This document shows positions 52,480-61,441 of a DNA stretch of 64,000 nt, one piece after another. Where the stretch lies: positions 1 to 64,000 of the forward strand of contig NZ_WOFO01000013.1 in the NCBI RefSeq assembly GCF_010993705.1, written 5' to 3'. A model generated the notes under the pieces. The model ran no database searches. It was given only the letters and a program-made list of their open reading frames with translations, and was not told the DNA's origin. Both the position numbers and the translations under genes were made by a program. How positions within the stretch are numbered: the first letter of the stretch is position 1; each line of letters opens with the position of its first letter. The DNA is from Cyclobacterium sp. SYSU L10401. GTDB taxonomy: Bacteria > Bacteroidota > Bacteroidia > Cytophagales > Cyclobacteriaceae.

Positions 52480-53415
52480 ATGACCATACAACAATTGGAA
52501 TACATATTGGCGGTAGAAAAATTTCGCCATTTTGGCCAGGCAGCAGAGGCATGTTTTGTAACCCAGCCTACCCTCAGTGCCCAGGTCAGCAAATTGGAAA
52601 AAGAATTAGACATCATCATCTTCGACCGGTCGAAAATGCCTGTTATCCCAACAGAAATTGGGGAAATGATCATCGTACAAGCCAAAAAAGTAGTCTCTGA
52701 AAGTAAAGGGATATTCGAGCTGGTATACCAATTAAAGGGAGATGTTAGCGGTTTGATAAAAATGGGGGTGATTCCTACCCTGGCTCCTTACCTCTTGCCC
52801 TTATTTATCCAGAATTTCATTCAAAAATACCCCAAAGTGCAGCTACAAGTTCAGGAAATGGTGACTGAAGATGTCCTGAAAAAGCTTAAAAACGACGAGT
52901 TGGATATTGGCCTGGTAGTCACTCCCTTGCAAGAGCCTGGAATTCTGGAGAAACCCATATTTTATGAAAAATTTTTTGCCTACCTGTCAAAAAATCACCC
53001 CTTGCTGAAGCAGTCCGAGGTATCTGTGGCAAATATAATGGCCGAGGATTTATGGGTTCTGCAGCAGGGACATTGTTTCCGGGACCAGGTACTCAACCTC
53101 TGCGATCAAAACAAATTCAAGCGGATGAATTTCCACTATGAAAGTGGGTCCCTTGAAGGTCTGAAAAACATGGTCAATCGGTATAAAGGCATTACCCTCC
53201 TACCAGAACTGGCCACGGAGGGGTTAAGCGAAGAAGAATTCAGCCGTTTGAGGCCCTTTAAAGGCGATGCCCCCATCAGAGAAGTCAGCCTAATCCTGAC
53301 CCGAAGTTTTTTAAAGCAGAAATTGGTAAATCTGCTCTTTGAGGAAATCCAGTATGTAATACCCAAACACATGCTCACCAATAAGAATGGTAAACTTGTT
53401 AATTTTAAATTATAA
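52480..53415 (+). CDS. oxyR: OxyR-type LysR regulator
   Basis: A 311-residue LysR-family activator senses hydrogen peroxide. The helix-turn-helix is in residues 1-60 (MTIQQLEYILAVEKFRHFGQAA). The redox cysteines are C199 and C208 in HCFRDQVLNLC, exactly the E. coli OxyR positions and spacing. Oxidation forms a C199-C208 disulfide that activates peroxide-defence genes. It diverges from the ferric transporter operon, an adjacency that makes sense because iron feeds Fenton chemistry. Confidence 0.95.
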   Translation: MTIQQLEYILAVEKFRHFGQAAEACFVTQPTLSAQVSKLEKELDIIIFDRSKMPVIPTEIGEMIIVQAKKVVSESKGIFELVYQLKGDVSGLIKMGVIPTLAPYLLPLFIQNFIQKYPKVQLQVQEMVTEDVLKKLKNDELDIGLVVTPLQEPGILEKPIFYEKFFAYLSKNHPLLKQSEVSVANIMAEDLWVLQQGHCFRDQVLNLCDQNKFKRMNFHYESGSLEGLKNMVNRYKGITLLPELATEGLSEEEFSRLRPFKGDAPIREVSLILTRSFLKQKLVNLLFEEIQYVIPKHMLTNKNGKLVNFKL

Positions 53416-53471
53416 GGAGAAATCCTTCAAAAAGTTTTAATTTCGGTCTTTAAATCAAGCAAATTGAAGGC

Positions 53472-54863
53472 ATGTCATTAAAACAATATATCGCATCAAA
53501 TTCAGAAAGATTTCTGGAAGAATTGGTGGATTTGTTAAAAATCCCCTCGGTCAGTGCAGACCCCGCCTATAAAAGTGAAGTATTCAAGGCAGCAGATTTT
53601 GTAAAAAATAGCCTGGAAGCTGCGGGGGTTGACCAGGCAGAAATATGCCCTACTGCAGGTTATCCCATCGTTTACGGCGAAAAAATCATAGATCCTGATG
53701 CCCCTACGGTACTGGTATACGGCCATTATGATGTGCAGCCCGCCGATCCCCTGGAATTGTGGGATTCTCCCCCCTTCGAGCCTGTAATCAAAAAAACCAG
53801 CCTTCATCCCAATGGGGCTATTTTTGCAAGAGGATCAGCCGATGACAAAGGTCAGTTTTTTATGCATGTGAAGGCCTTTGAAGCCATGCTTGCCAGTGGG
53901 GAACTCTCCTGCAATGTAAAATTCATGATTGAAGGAGAAGAAGAGGTAGGATCTGAAAACCTGGATATCTACGTTCAGGCCAACAGGAAAAAACTTGAAG
54001 CCGATGTTGTCCTGATATCTGATACTTCCATGATCTCCCTGGAACATCCCTCCGTAACCGTAGGCTTAAGAGGACTGGCCTACATGCAGGTGGAAGTTAC
54101 CGGGCCCGACAAGGACCTGCATAGCGGCACCTTCGGCGGAGCTGTGGCCAATCCCATCAACGTGCTGTGTAAGATGATCGCCTCCCTGCACGATGAAAAC
54201 AACCACATCACCATTCCCGGCTTTTATGATCAGGTGCAGGAGTATGGGAAAGAATACCGGGATCAATTGAATAAAGCCCCTTTTGATGAAGGTGAATTCA
54301 AAAAGAAGCTGGATATCAAAGAAACTTATGGGGAAAAAGGATACACCACCATTGAGCGGGTAGGCATTCGACCCACCCTGGATGTCAACGGCATATGGGG
54401 AGGGTATATCGGAGAAGGGGCCAAGACGGTGCTTCCCTCCAAAGCCTCTGCTAAGATTTCCATGCGACTGGTGCCTGATCAGGAGCACAAAAGCATTGCC
54501 CGGCTTTTTGAAAATCATTTTAAAAGCATTGCCCCTCCGGCTGTAAAAGTAAAGGTCACACCCCATCACGGAGGACAGGCAGCGGTGGTTCCTACAGATT
54601 CTCCCGGTTACAGGGCTGCAGAGGCGGCTATTCAGGAGGCTTTTGGCAAAAAAGCCATTCCTACCAGGGAAGGGGGATCCATTCCCATCACGGCCTTGTT
54701 TCAAAAAGTGCTTGGCCTGGATCCGATTTTACTTGGCTTCGGTTTGGACACAGACGCCATTCATTCTCCCAATGAACATTACGGGCTTGATAATTATTTC
54801 AAGGGCATTGAAACCATAGCCTTATTCTTCAAACACTTTCACCTTCAGGGGAAGAAAAAGTAA
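53472..54863 (+). CDS. M20 family dipeptidase
   Basis: A 463-residue cytoplasmic metallopeptidase. The zinc ligands and catalytic residues are visible in VYGHYDVQPADP, RGSADDKGQ and IEGEEEVGS, and in DTSMI and the final GLDTDAIHSPNEHYG (last His). The lid/dimerisation domain occupies about residues 210-370. Family members cleave dipeptides or carnosine-like substrates. It follows oxyR by 56 bases but probably has its own promoter. Confidence 0.93.
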   Translation: MSLKQYIASNSERFLEELVDLLKIPSVSADPAYKSEVFKAADFVKNSLEAAGVDQAEICPTAGYPIVYGEKIIDPDAPTVLVYGHYDVQPADPLELWDSPPFEPVIKKTSLHPNGAIFARGSADDKGQFFMHVKAFEAMLASGELSCNVKFMIEGEEEVGSENLDIYVQANRKKLEADVVLISDTSMISLEHPSVTVGLRGLAYMQVEVTGPDKDLHSGTFGGAVANPINVLCKMIASLHDENNHITIPGFYDQVQEYGKEYRDQLNKAPFDEGEFKKKLDIKETYGEKGYTTIERVGIRPTLDVNGIWGGYIGEGAKTVLPSKASAKISMRLVPDQEHKSIARLFENHFKSIAPPAVKVKVTPHHGGQAAVVPTDSPGYRAAEAAIQEAFGKKAIPTREGGSIPITALFQKVLGLDPILLGFGLDTDAIHSPNEHYGLDNYFKGIETIALFFKHFHLQGKKK

Positions 54864-54956
54864 GGTTTTGTGCTTAATGGGGGAAAGCCGGAACTTATCA
54901 GCAGGATTTTTAATTAGAAAATGGTACCGGTCCATTGAGGAATTAATATATCACCC

Positions 54957-56966
54957 ATGCAATTGAAAAATATAGTCTTCTTATTCGCCTTCTTATTTTC
55001 CTATGGCCTGCAGGCTCAGGTCATCTCTCCACCAGATTGGGATATTTCGCTGGAAAACCCAAACCCAAAGGCAGGAGATGAGGTGAGCCTTATTTTTAAA
55101 GCAGATATCCCAATCAATTGGTACATCTATTCCAATGATTTTGATCCTGACCTTGGCCCTATCCTGACAGCAATCGATTGGGAAGACACCACCGGGATCA
55201 GCCCGCTTGGTAAGCTGCAGGCCATTGACCCAAAGGCAAAATATGATGAAACATGGGAAGGTGATATTACTTATTTCGAAAAAGAGGGCGAATTCCGGCA
55301 AACCTTACTGATTGAAGATGAGAACGCACTGATCCAGGGTACCCTGGAATACCAAATGTGTTCTGACATTACCAACCAGTGCATCAATTATCAGGAAGAA
55401 TTCAGCATTGCGCTGGGCAATGCACAGGCCTCCGGGCCCGATTCAGATGAAGCGGATACCGGGGTTTCTAACAATCAATCAGATGTTGACAGTTCTTCCG
55501 CAACCATTTCTCTGGAGAGACCGGAGGAGTCTCTAATAGGCTTTCTGGTCATTGCCTTTTTGGCAGGGCTGGCTGCCTTGCTTACACCCTGTGTGTTTCC
55601 CATGATACCTATGACGGTAACTTTTTTTACCGGCAGGGCCAAATCCAAAGTTCAGGGATTTAGAAATGCCTTTATTTATGGTTTTTCCATCATTGCCATT
55701 TATACCATAGCAGGCACCATCGTAGCTGCGGTGCAGGGACCGGAATTTGCCAATTGGCTGTCCACCCACTGGGTCCCCAATGTTTTCTTTTTTGCTGTAT
55801 TCATCTTCTTCGCCCTGGCTTTTCTTGGTCTTTTCGAAATCACTCTTCCTTCGGGATTTGTAAATAAAATGGATGCCAAAGCGGATAAAGGAGGCATGGT
55901 GGGAATTTTCTTTATGGCTTTTACGCTGGTGCTTGTATCCTTTTCCTGTACCGGACCGATTGTAGGATCCATACTGATCAGCTCTGCCGGAGGCGCCTTG
56001 CTAAAACCTATTTTGGGCATGTTTGCTTTTTCACTGGCTTTTGCCCTGCCATTTACCTTATTTGCTATTTTCCCGGAATGGTTAAACTCCCTGCCAAAAT
56101 CAGGAGGCTGGCTCAATTCCGTCAAAGTAGTTTTAGGCTTTCTTGAACTTGCACTGGCATTTAAATTTCTGAGTATTGCCGATCAGGTGTATCATTGGGG
56201 CATGCTGGACAGGGAAATTTACCTGGCCATCTGGATCGTTATTTTTGCCCTCCTTGGCATTTACCTGCTCGGCAAATTGCGCCTTCCCCATGATAGTCCC
56301 ATGGAGTATCTGGGCGTGCCTAGACTACTTCTGGCCATGGTTACTTTTGTGTTTGTGGTCTATATGATACCCGGTTTGTGGGGAGCCCCGCTAAAAGCGC
56401 TGAGCGGCTACCTGCCTCCCTTGTCCTCCCATGATTTCGACCTGGTGAAAATCAGCAGGGAAAATGCCTCCTCCCAGGACCAAGCCATGGACGAGGTGCC
56501 CAAATACGCCGATTTCCTTCATTTTCCTCATGGGATACAAGGTTATTTTGATTATGATCAAGCCCTTGCGGCCGCCAAAAGACAAGGCAAACCATTGTTT
56601 ATTGATTTTACCGGACATGGTTGTGTAAACTGCAGGGAAATGGAAGCACGGGTCTGGTCCGACCCTAGGGTATTGAGAAGGCTCAAAGAGGATTTTGTGA
56701 TGGTAGCCCTGTACATTGACGAACGCTTTACCTTACCCGAATCGGAATGGTACATTTCCACTTACGACAATAAAGAAAAAACTACGATCGGAAAGCAAAA
56801 TGCCGATTTTCAGATAACCCGTTTCAACAACAATGCACAGCCCTATTATGTGATTCTGGACCATGATGAAGAATTGTTGGTAAGTCCGATTGCCTATGAG
56901 ACGGATATTCAAAAATTTATCGATTTTCTGGATGCCGCTAAATCTGAATTTCCCAAAAGGCAATAG
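54957..56966 (+). CDS. dsbD: Thiol:disulfide interchange protein DsbD
   Basis: A 669-residue membrane protein carries reducing power from cytoplasmic thioredoxin to the periplasm. It has a signal peptide (about 1-20), an N-terminal DsbD-alpha-like domain (about 25-150) and eight membrane helices (about 195-480). Conserved cysteines are in TPCVFPM and FSCTGPIVG. The C-terminal thioredoxin domain has CVNC at residues 556-559. It may supply the two-domain thioredoxin lipoprotein encoded at 47198-48427 (inference). Confidence 0.95.
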   Translation: MQLKNIVFLFAFLFSYGLQAQVISPPDWDISLENPNPKAGDEVSLIFKADIPINWYIYSNDFDPDLGPILTAIDWEDTTGISPLGKLQAIDPKAKYDETWEGDITYFEKEGEFRQTLLIEDENALIQGTLEYQMCSDITNQCINYQEEFSIALGNAQASGPDSDEADTGVSNNQSDVDSSSATISLERPEESLIGFLVIAFLAGLAALLTPCVFPMIPMTVTFFTGRAKSKVQGFRNAFIYGFSIIAIYTIAGTIVAAVQGPEFANWLSTHWVPNVFFFAVFIFFALAFLGLFEITLPSGFVNKMDAKADKGGMVGIFFMAFTLVLVSFSCTGPIVGSILISSAGGALLKPILGMFAFSLAFALPFTLFAIFPEWLNSLPKSGGWLNSVKVVLGFLELALAFKFLSIADQVYHWGMLDREIYLAIWIVIFALLGIYLLGKLRLPHDSPMEYLGVPRLLLAMVTFVFVVYMIPGLWGAPLKALSGYLPPLSSHDFDLVKISRENASSQDQAMDEVPKYADFLHFPHGIQGYFDYDQALAAAKRQGKPLFIDFTGHGCVNCREMEARVWSDPRVLRRLKEDFVMVALYIDERFTLPESEWYISTYDNKEKTTIGKQNADFQITRFNNNAQPYYVILDHDEELLVSPIAYETDIQKFIDFLDAAKSEFPKRQ

Positions 56967-56988
56967 GAAATAAACGGTTTTTACCAAA

Positions 56989-57024
56989 ATAATGGTTCTT
57001 GCTTTTTTGAACCATATAAGGCAT
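56989..57024. repeat. Hairpin repeat unit, copy 1
   Basis: ATGGTTC (56992-56998) pairs with GAACCAT (57009-57015) around a T-rich loop. AACCATATAAGG (57010-57021) makes up the right arm. The same design, with longer arms, recurs at 57161-57203. Confidence 0.65.
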
Positions 57025-57160
57025 AGAAGAACATATAAGGGTTTTAGATTTACCTGATGACATGTTTTTTAAATGGACCTTCTTCCTGATTTTGGTTACA
57101 CTTGACCAAGAAAAAAAGAATCGTTTTGCTAATGCAAGCCCGCTTCAATGCCCTTATATT

Positions 57161-57203
57161 CCTTATATGGTTCCTATTTTTTTAAACCATATATGGATTA
57201 TGG
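57161..57203. repeat. Hairpin repeat unit, copy 2
   Basis: CCTTATATGGTT (57161-57172), a T-rich loop, and AAACCATATATGG (57184-57196) form a hairpin of the same form as copy 1. The left arm is also the exact reverse complement of AACCATATAAGG in copy 1, so the two copies could pair with each other over 140 bases. Confidence 0.65.
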
Positions 57204-57274
57204 AATTTGTATTCTCTGAAACAAGCGAAATCAGGTTTAGAAAACCAGTTTAGCGGATCTTTACGCTGTCAGGC

Positions 57275-57309
57275 AAAAAAAAAAGGGTTTCTTATGAAAC
57301 CGCTTTTTT
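57275..57309 (-). terminator. Terminator of the polysaccharide-utilisation operon
   Basis: On the minus strand a stem containing GGTTTC/GAAACC is flanked by A and T runs, with a long T tail leftward. It begins 25 bases after the GH16 stop (57334) and closes the leftward susC-susD-PKD-GH16 transcript. Confidence 0.8.
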
Positions 57310-57333
57310 AAACCAATTGGCAAACAAATAAAT

Positions 57334-58467
57334 TTACTCCTTCTCAAATACCCGCACATAGTCCACGGCCAGTTGCTGGGGAAAGCGGGTGCTGGCATCG
57401 GGATTTCCAGGCCAGTTTCCCCCCACTGCCATATTGATCAGCAGAAAGAAGGGTTCTCTGAACTCGTCCATAGCAGCCGGTGAAATGTCCATGGAATGAA
57501 ACACCTCATCGTCCAGTAGCCAGGTAATCCGGTCTTCTTCCCAGATCAGGGAGTAAACATGAAAATTATCCTTCAAAATGGCCCCATCAGATAAGGATCG
57601 CTTTCCCCCATCAGAGGCGTAGCTGCCATTATTATCCCAGTGCAGGGTGCCATGTACGGTATTGTCCCTCCCATCGGCATTGCCTCCGATCATTTCCATG
57701 ATATCAATCTCCCCACAGGCCGGCCAGGGGATCTCGGTTATATTTTCTCCCAGCATCCAGAAAGCCGGCCAGATGCCCTGACCCTGGGGCAAAGCGGCAC
57801 GGATATCTATCCTTCCAAACTGAAAGTTTTGCTGCCCCTGGGTTTTGAGTCTGGATGAGGTATAGTTTTTACCTCCCCTACTTTCCTCTTTGGCCGTGAT
57901 GACCAGATAGCCCTCCTTCAACTCCGTATTTTCCCTCCGGTAATACTGCAGTTCATTGTTGCCCCAGCCGCACAGGTCCGGGCACCCATCACCGATTTCA
58001 AATACCCAATCATTGGAAAGGGTCTCTGCTTCAAACTCATCATTCCAAGCCAAGCTATACCCCTCATAAGCCATCGGAGAGGAAAATCCTGAGTCCGGAA
58101 AGCCTATGCCCAGCATTTGCTCGGTTATGGTAACGACCAGTTCCTCTTGGATAAAATCTGTTTCAGTCGCATGCGCCTGCACCGTAATCGTGTACTCGCC
58201 GGGCGTATTATAACGAAAACTGGCTTCATTACCGCTCACCCGTTCCGGCATTTCGCTTTCTTCTCCAAAGCTCACCCGAAAAAAATTAACCTGATCTGCG
58301 GTAAAACTCAGCGCAACCAAACCATTTTCTCCCGCTTCTACGATCACCTCCAGGTTCTGCGGCAGCATCACCTGCTGATCCACTTCCTCCTGACTACAGC
58401 TTCCGGCTGTTAATAAAGTGAGTAGAAAAGAAACCATCTGCAATACCTTCATCATCATAAGCATCAT
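57334..58467 (-). CDS. GH16 family endo-beta-glucanase lipoprotein
   Basis: A 377-residue lipoprotein (lipobox LTAGSC, about residue 24; several ATGs at the start, the first at 58467 in an ATGA overlap with the PKD gene). A beta-sandwich, PKD/Ig-like domain (about 35-110) precedes a GH16 domain (about 130-375). The catalytic motif E-I-D-I-M-E is at E253/D255/E258. This motif is typical of laminarinases and lichenases acting on beta-1,3- or mixed beta-1,3/1,4-glucans. It is the last gene of the utilisation locus and would cut the polymer at the cell surface. Confidence 0.92.
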   Translation of the reverse strand: MMLMMMKVLQMVSFLLTLLTAGSCSQEEVDQQVMLPQNLEVIVEAGENGLVALSFTADQVNFFRVSFGEESEMPERVSGNEASFRYNTPGEYTITVQAHATETDFIQEELVVTITEQMLGIGFPDSGFSSPMAYEGYSLAWNDEFEAETLSNDWVFEIGDGCPDLCGWGNNELQYYRRENTELKEGYLVITAKEESRGGKNYTSSRLKTQGQQNFQFGRIDIRAALPQGQGIWPAFWMLGENITEIPWPACGEIDIMEMIGGNADGRDNTVHGTLHWDNNGSYASDGGKRSLSDGAILKDNFHVYSLIWEEDRITWLLDDEVFHSMDISPAAMDEFREPFFLLINMAVGGNWPGNPDASTRFPQQLAVDYVRVFEKE

Positions 58468-59951
58468 GATTCATCTTCAGGAATAAGGACAAAGGTCCAG
58501 AAAACCGCACCGGAGTCGGTGATGTCAATGGTCAAAGTCAATTCTTCCTGACCGCCTTCATTGATATAACTGATTACCTCATAGGTAACCGACCTGTCTT
58601 CCGCCGGAGGTCCTGCTTCATATTCTCCCTGGTTAAAGGCCTTTGGAAGCGCAATGAATGCGCCGGTACCAGTGACTGTTATTCGGGGGTTTTCAGATTC
58701 GCTCCCTTCGGTAAAACTAAATGCATGGGTCCCCGATCCCCAGGCTTCCCCTGCGGTGCCGGTAAGGTTGCCTACAGGCTGGCACCCTTCTTCCAGCCCC
58801 ATATAAGCCTCTCCAAAGATATCATCCACCGGATCATAGGCATAAATGCCCCCTTCCTGAAAGATAAAACGGTCGTTGAACAAACAAGTACGGTCTCCGG
58901 AAATGTCCTGTCCATTGGGAAAGAATTCATCACTTCCAGGAGCTGGGCCTACGCCAAATGCGCCTGCGGCAGGCTTAAGTTTCCAGGCCTTGCTACCCTC
59001 GCCTATGAGGCTTGCCAAGGTAAGTGTACCCGGATCTACCGGCTCTGGCTCGGGTTCAGGAATAACTTCTTCTTCAGGTTCAAAATCCTCGGGTATGAGT
59101 CGGATATACCATGCCAATTCAGTGTTGGCCTGATCCACAAAGCGGAGGAGTATTTCATTTTCCTCAACGGTAACCAGCTGATAGGTTCTGCCTCCAGCAA
59201 AATAACCCAAAAACCCACCCTGGGAAATGGTCAATTCCGGATAGCCGTCCTCAGGCTCGGCAATAGTCCATTTGAGGCCATCCGGAGCTTCGTAGGGCGC
59301 AGAAAGGTCACCTACTCCGGGATCGAATGCACCTGAAAACTCACCTCCCTGGGCAGCATTCAGGTATACCAAACCGTTGGTCTCCATATCGAAATCAAAA
59401 TCAGCCAGATAGAAAGTATACCGATCGGTATACATCCCCGAGCCCTCCTTTTCATTGGGTTGGGCCTGATACCACTCAGGGAAATCACCTGCCTGAGACG
59501 GATTAGGACCCACACCAAAATGCCCTGCCCTGCCGGCATCCACTTTCCAGGTTTTTCCTTCGGTAGCTTCCGCCCCTCCGGTCAGCATATTATAAAGGGG
59601 TTTGTCGAGCAAGAGCGGGTCCGTTTCGGCGATCTCAATATCCTTACTGACAGAGACACTTCCACCAGCGTTGAATACCGTCAGGGTAACCGTATAGGTT
59701 CCTGCTGAAGGAAAAGTGCCTGTAACCGTTTGACCAGTTCCTGAGCTGCCATTCCCCAAGTCCCAATTCATGATAAAGAAATCATTGGCAGCGGTAAACT
59801 GAAGGATATTGTCACTTTCTTCCGTGGCTTCGAAACTGAAATCTGCATCTTCCTGAGAAGGCGGGGTTTCCTCCAGGGTATATTCCTCAATACAAGCTGC
59901 CATAAAGAATAATGGCAGTATAAATTTGATATAATTGATATATTTTTTCAT
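58464..59951 (-). CDS. PKD lipoprotein with two related domains, putative glycan-binding
   Basis: A 495-residue lipoprotein (lipobox FMAAC20). A PKD domain (about 36-107) is followed by two domains that resemble each other (about 115-295 and 315-495), joined by an acidic Glu/Pro linker (EPEEEVIPEPEPEP). Shared points are the KxWK start, FGVGPxP, a DRxxF block and the ending xWxxxLIPED. It occupies the place of SusE/SusF-like surface glycan-binding proteins in such loci, so it probably binds the same beta-glucan. Its stop overlaps the GH16 start by four bases. Confidence 0.82.
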   Translation of the reverse strand: MKKYINYIKFILPLFFMAACIEEYTLEETPPSQEDADFSFEATEESDNILQFTAANDFFIMNWDLGNGSSGTGQTVTGTFPSAGTYTVTLTVFNAGGSVSVSKDIEIAETDPLLLDKPLYNMLTGGAEATEGKTWKVDAGRAGHFGVGPNPSQAGDFPEWYQAQPNEKEGSGMYTDRYTFYLADFDFDMETNGLVYLNAAQGGEFSGAFDPGVGDLSAPYEAPDGLKWTIAEPEDGYPELTISQGGFLGYFAGGRTYQLVTVEENEILLRFVDQANTELAWYIRLIPEDFEPEEEVIPEPEPEPVDPGTLTLASLIGEGSKAWKLKPAAGAFGVGPAPGSDEFFPNGQDISGDRTCLFNDRFIFQEGGIYAYDPVDDIFGEAYMGLEEGCQPVGNLTGTAGEAWGSGTHAFSFTEGSESENPRITVTGTGAFIALPKAFNQGEYEAGPPAEDRSVTYEVISYINEGGQEELTLTIDITDSGAVFWTFVLIPEDES

Positions 59952-59963
59952 GGGTATTACTGT

Positions 59964-61436
59964 TTAATAGCCTGAATTTTGTTCCCAGATACCTCCTGCC
60001 AGGTCAATCTCTACCTGTGGTATGGGAAAAACTTCATGTTGACCTGAGATGAAACCACTGATCCTGTCGGCTGCCTGACCGGTCCTGACCAAATCAAAAA
60101 ACCTGAAGCCTTCTCCGGATAATTCCAAGCGTCTTTCTTCCAAGATGGCCTGGTATAAAGCTTCATCGCTACTGTTGACTTCCGGCATATCGACCCGATC
60201 CCTGACTTTGTTGAGTTCTGTCCTGGCTCTGTCATCATTTCCGGATCTTTGGAATGCCTCGGCGGCCATCAACAAAACATCCGCCCAGCGAATGGCCCTG
60301 TAGTTCAGGGGACTGGTCAAATCATCATCAGGTAAGCCCCGCTCATTCAGCCTCTTGATGTATTTATTGTTGTAATATCCGGTATGGCCTCCACCTCCAA
60401 TGGCGTAAGTAATTTCATCCGGATTGGGCTGAGCGGCAATGAACGCTTCCAGGTCCAATATTGTGGCCTCACGGCGGATATCACCTTCCTCAAAAGCATC
60501 GTAAAGATCCTGAGTTGGTAGGTTGTAGCTGTTGCCATCGGCATACAGGGGTCCGTCGTATTGTCTGATACTCTGGAATCCTACGGCTGCATTGCCATTC
60601 AAGCAAACCAGGCAGCCATAATCTCCTCCCTGCAATCCGCTAAACTGAATGGTAAAAACATCCTCTGACACATTCCTGTTTTCATTGTAAAAGAGCGTAC
60701 TGTAATCAGAGAAAAGGGCATATCCCCCCTGATTGGTATCTATCAGCTCTCCCAATATTGCTGCGGCTTCAGTATGTTTGCTTTGATACAGCAGTACTTT
60801 GCCCAGCATGGCCATGGCAGCACCTTTGGTCAATCGACCGGTTTCATTAGCAGTCCAGGGAAGTACTTCCATGGCTTCCTCTAGATCGGTTTCAATCTGT
60901 TCATAGATGGTGGCCTTTGGAGTCCGCGCCGCATTGGTTATTTCATTGATGGAGATTCTCCGGTCTACAATAAGTGGCATATCTCCAAAGTAATTGACCA
61001 AATTGAAATAGAAATAAGCCCGCATAAATTTAGCCTCTGCAAGGATAACTTCCTTTCCTTCAAAATCAACATTTTCCTGATTTTCAAAAATGTAATTTGC
61101 CCGGGCGATGCCCGTATAATTGACACGCATCACTGCCCTTAATTCTTCATTAACCCCTCCATGCGTCATGTTTTCTATTTCATGCAGTCCTCTGGAATCA
61201 TTGACACTTTCTCCGCCGGCAATGGCATTGTCTGAGGCAATTTCACCTATCCACATGTTGAGGTACGCCGGCTGCATCATGTCATAAACTCCGATGATGG
61301 CCCGGTCAAAATCTTCTTCCGTATTGAAGAAGTTTTCCGCATCCTGGGTAAATTCAGGATCTATATCCAATAAACTATCGCATCCTGTCACCATCCCTAA
61401 TGTCAGGATCAGTAACCCTTGATATATTTTTTTCAT
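59964..61436 (-). CDS. susD: RagB/SusD family outer-membrane lipoprotein
   Basis: A 490-residue lipoprotein (lipobox MVTGC, about residue 19). The SusD features DIDPEFTQDAENFFNTEED, the N-terminal TPR-type helices and the C-terminal RWADVLLMAAEAFQRSG with ELSGEGFRFFDLVRTG are all visible. SusD covers the SusC barrel and delivers oligosaccharides to it. The start is an ATG at 61436, five bases after the SusC stop. Confidence 0.95.
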   Translation of the reverse strand: MKKIYQGLLILTLGMVTGCDSLLDIDPEFTQDAENFFNTEEDFDRAIIGVYDMMQPAYLNMWIGEIASDNAIAGGESVNDSRGLHEIENMTHGGVNEELRAVMRVNYTGIARANYIFENQENVDFEGKEVILAEAKFMRAYFYFNLVNYFGDMPLIVDRRISINEITNAARTPKATIYEQIETDLEEAMEVLPWTANETGRLTKGAAMAMLGKVLLYQSKHTEAAAILGELIDTNQGGYALFSDYSTLFYNENRNVSEDVFTIQFSGLQGGDYGCLVCLNGNAAVGFQSIRQYDGPLYADGNSYNLPTQDLYDAFEEGDIRREATILDLEAFIAAQPNPDEITYAIGGGGHTGYYNNKYIKRLNERGLPDDDLTSPLNYRAIRWADVLLMAAEAFQRSGNDDRARTELNKVRDRVDMPEVNSSDEALYQAILEERRLELSGEGFRFFDLVRTGQAADRISGFISGQHEVFPIPQVEIDLAGGIWEQNSGY

Positions 61437-61441
61437 TTCGT

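Larger units (their letters stand above)
56967..57333. other. 367-base intergenic region with hairpin repeats
   Basis: No real gene was seen. It contains two copies of a T-rich-loop hairpin unit (56989-57024 and 57161-57203) plus extra copies of ATATAAGG at 57033-57040 and of its complement CTTATAT at 57153-57159. A terminator for the leftward GH16 gene lies at 57275-57309. Short open frames here are probably not coding. Confidence 0.7.

Noticed and set aside
57062-57253. 63-residue rightward open frame between dsbD and the GH16 gene.
   Set aside because: It lies inside the hairpin-repeat region, has no recognisable motif, and its composition follows the repeats.
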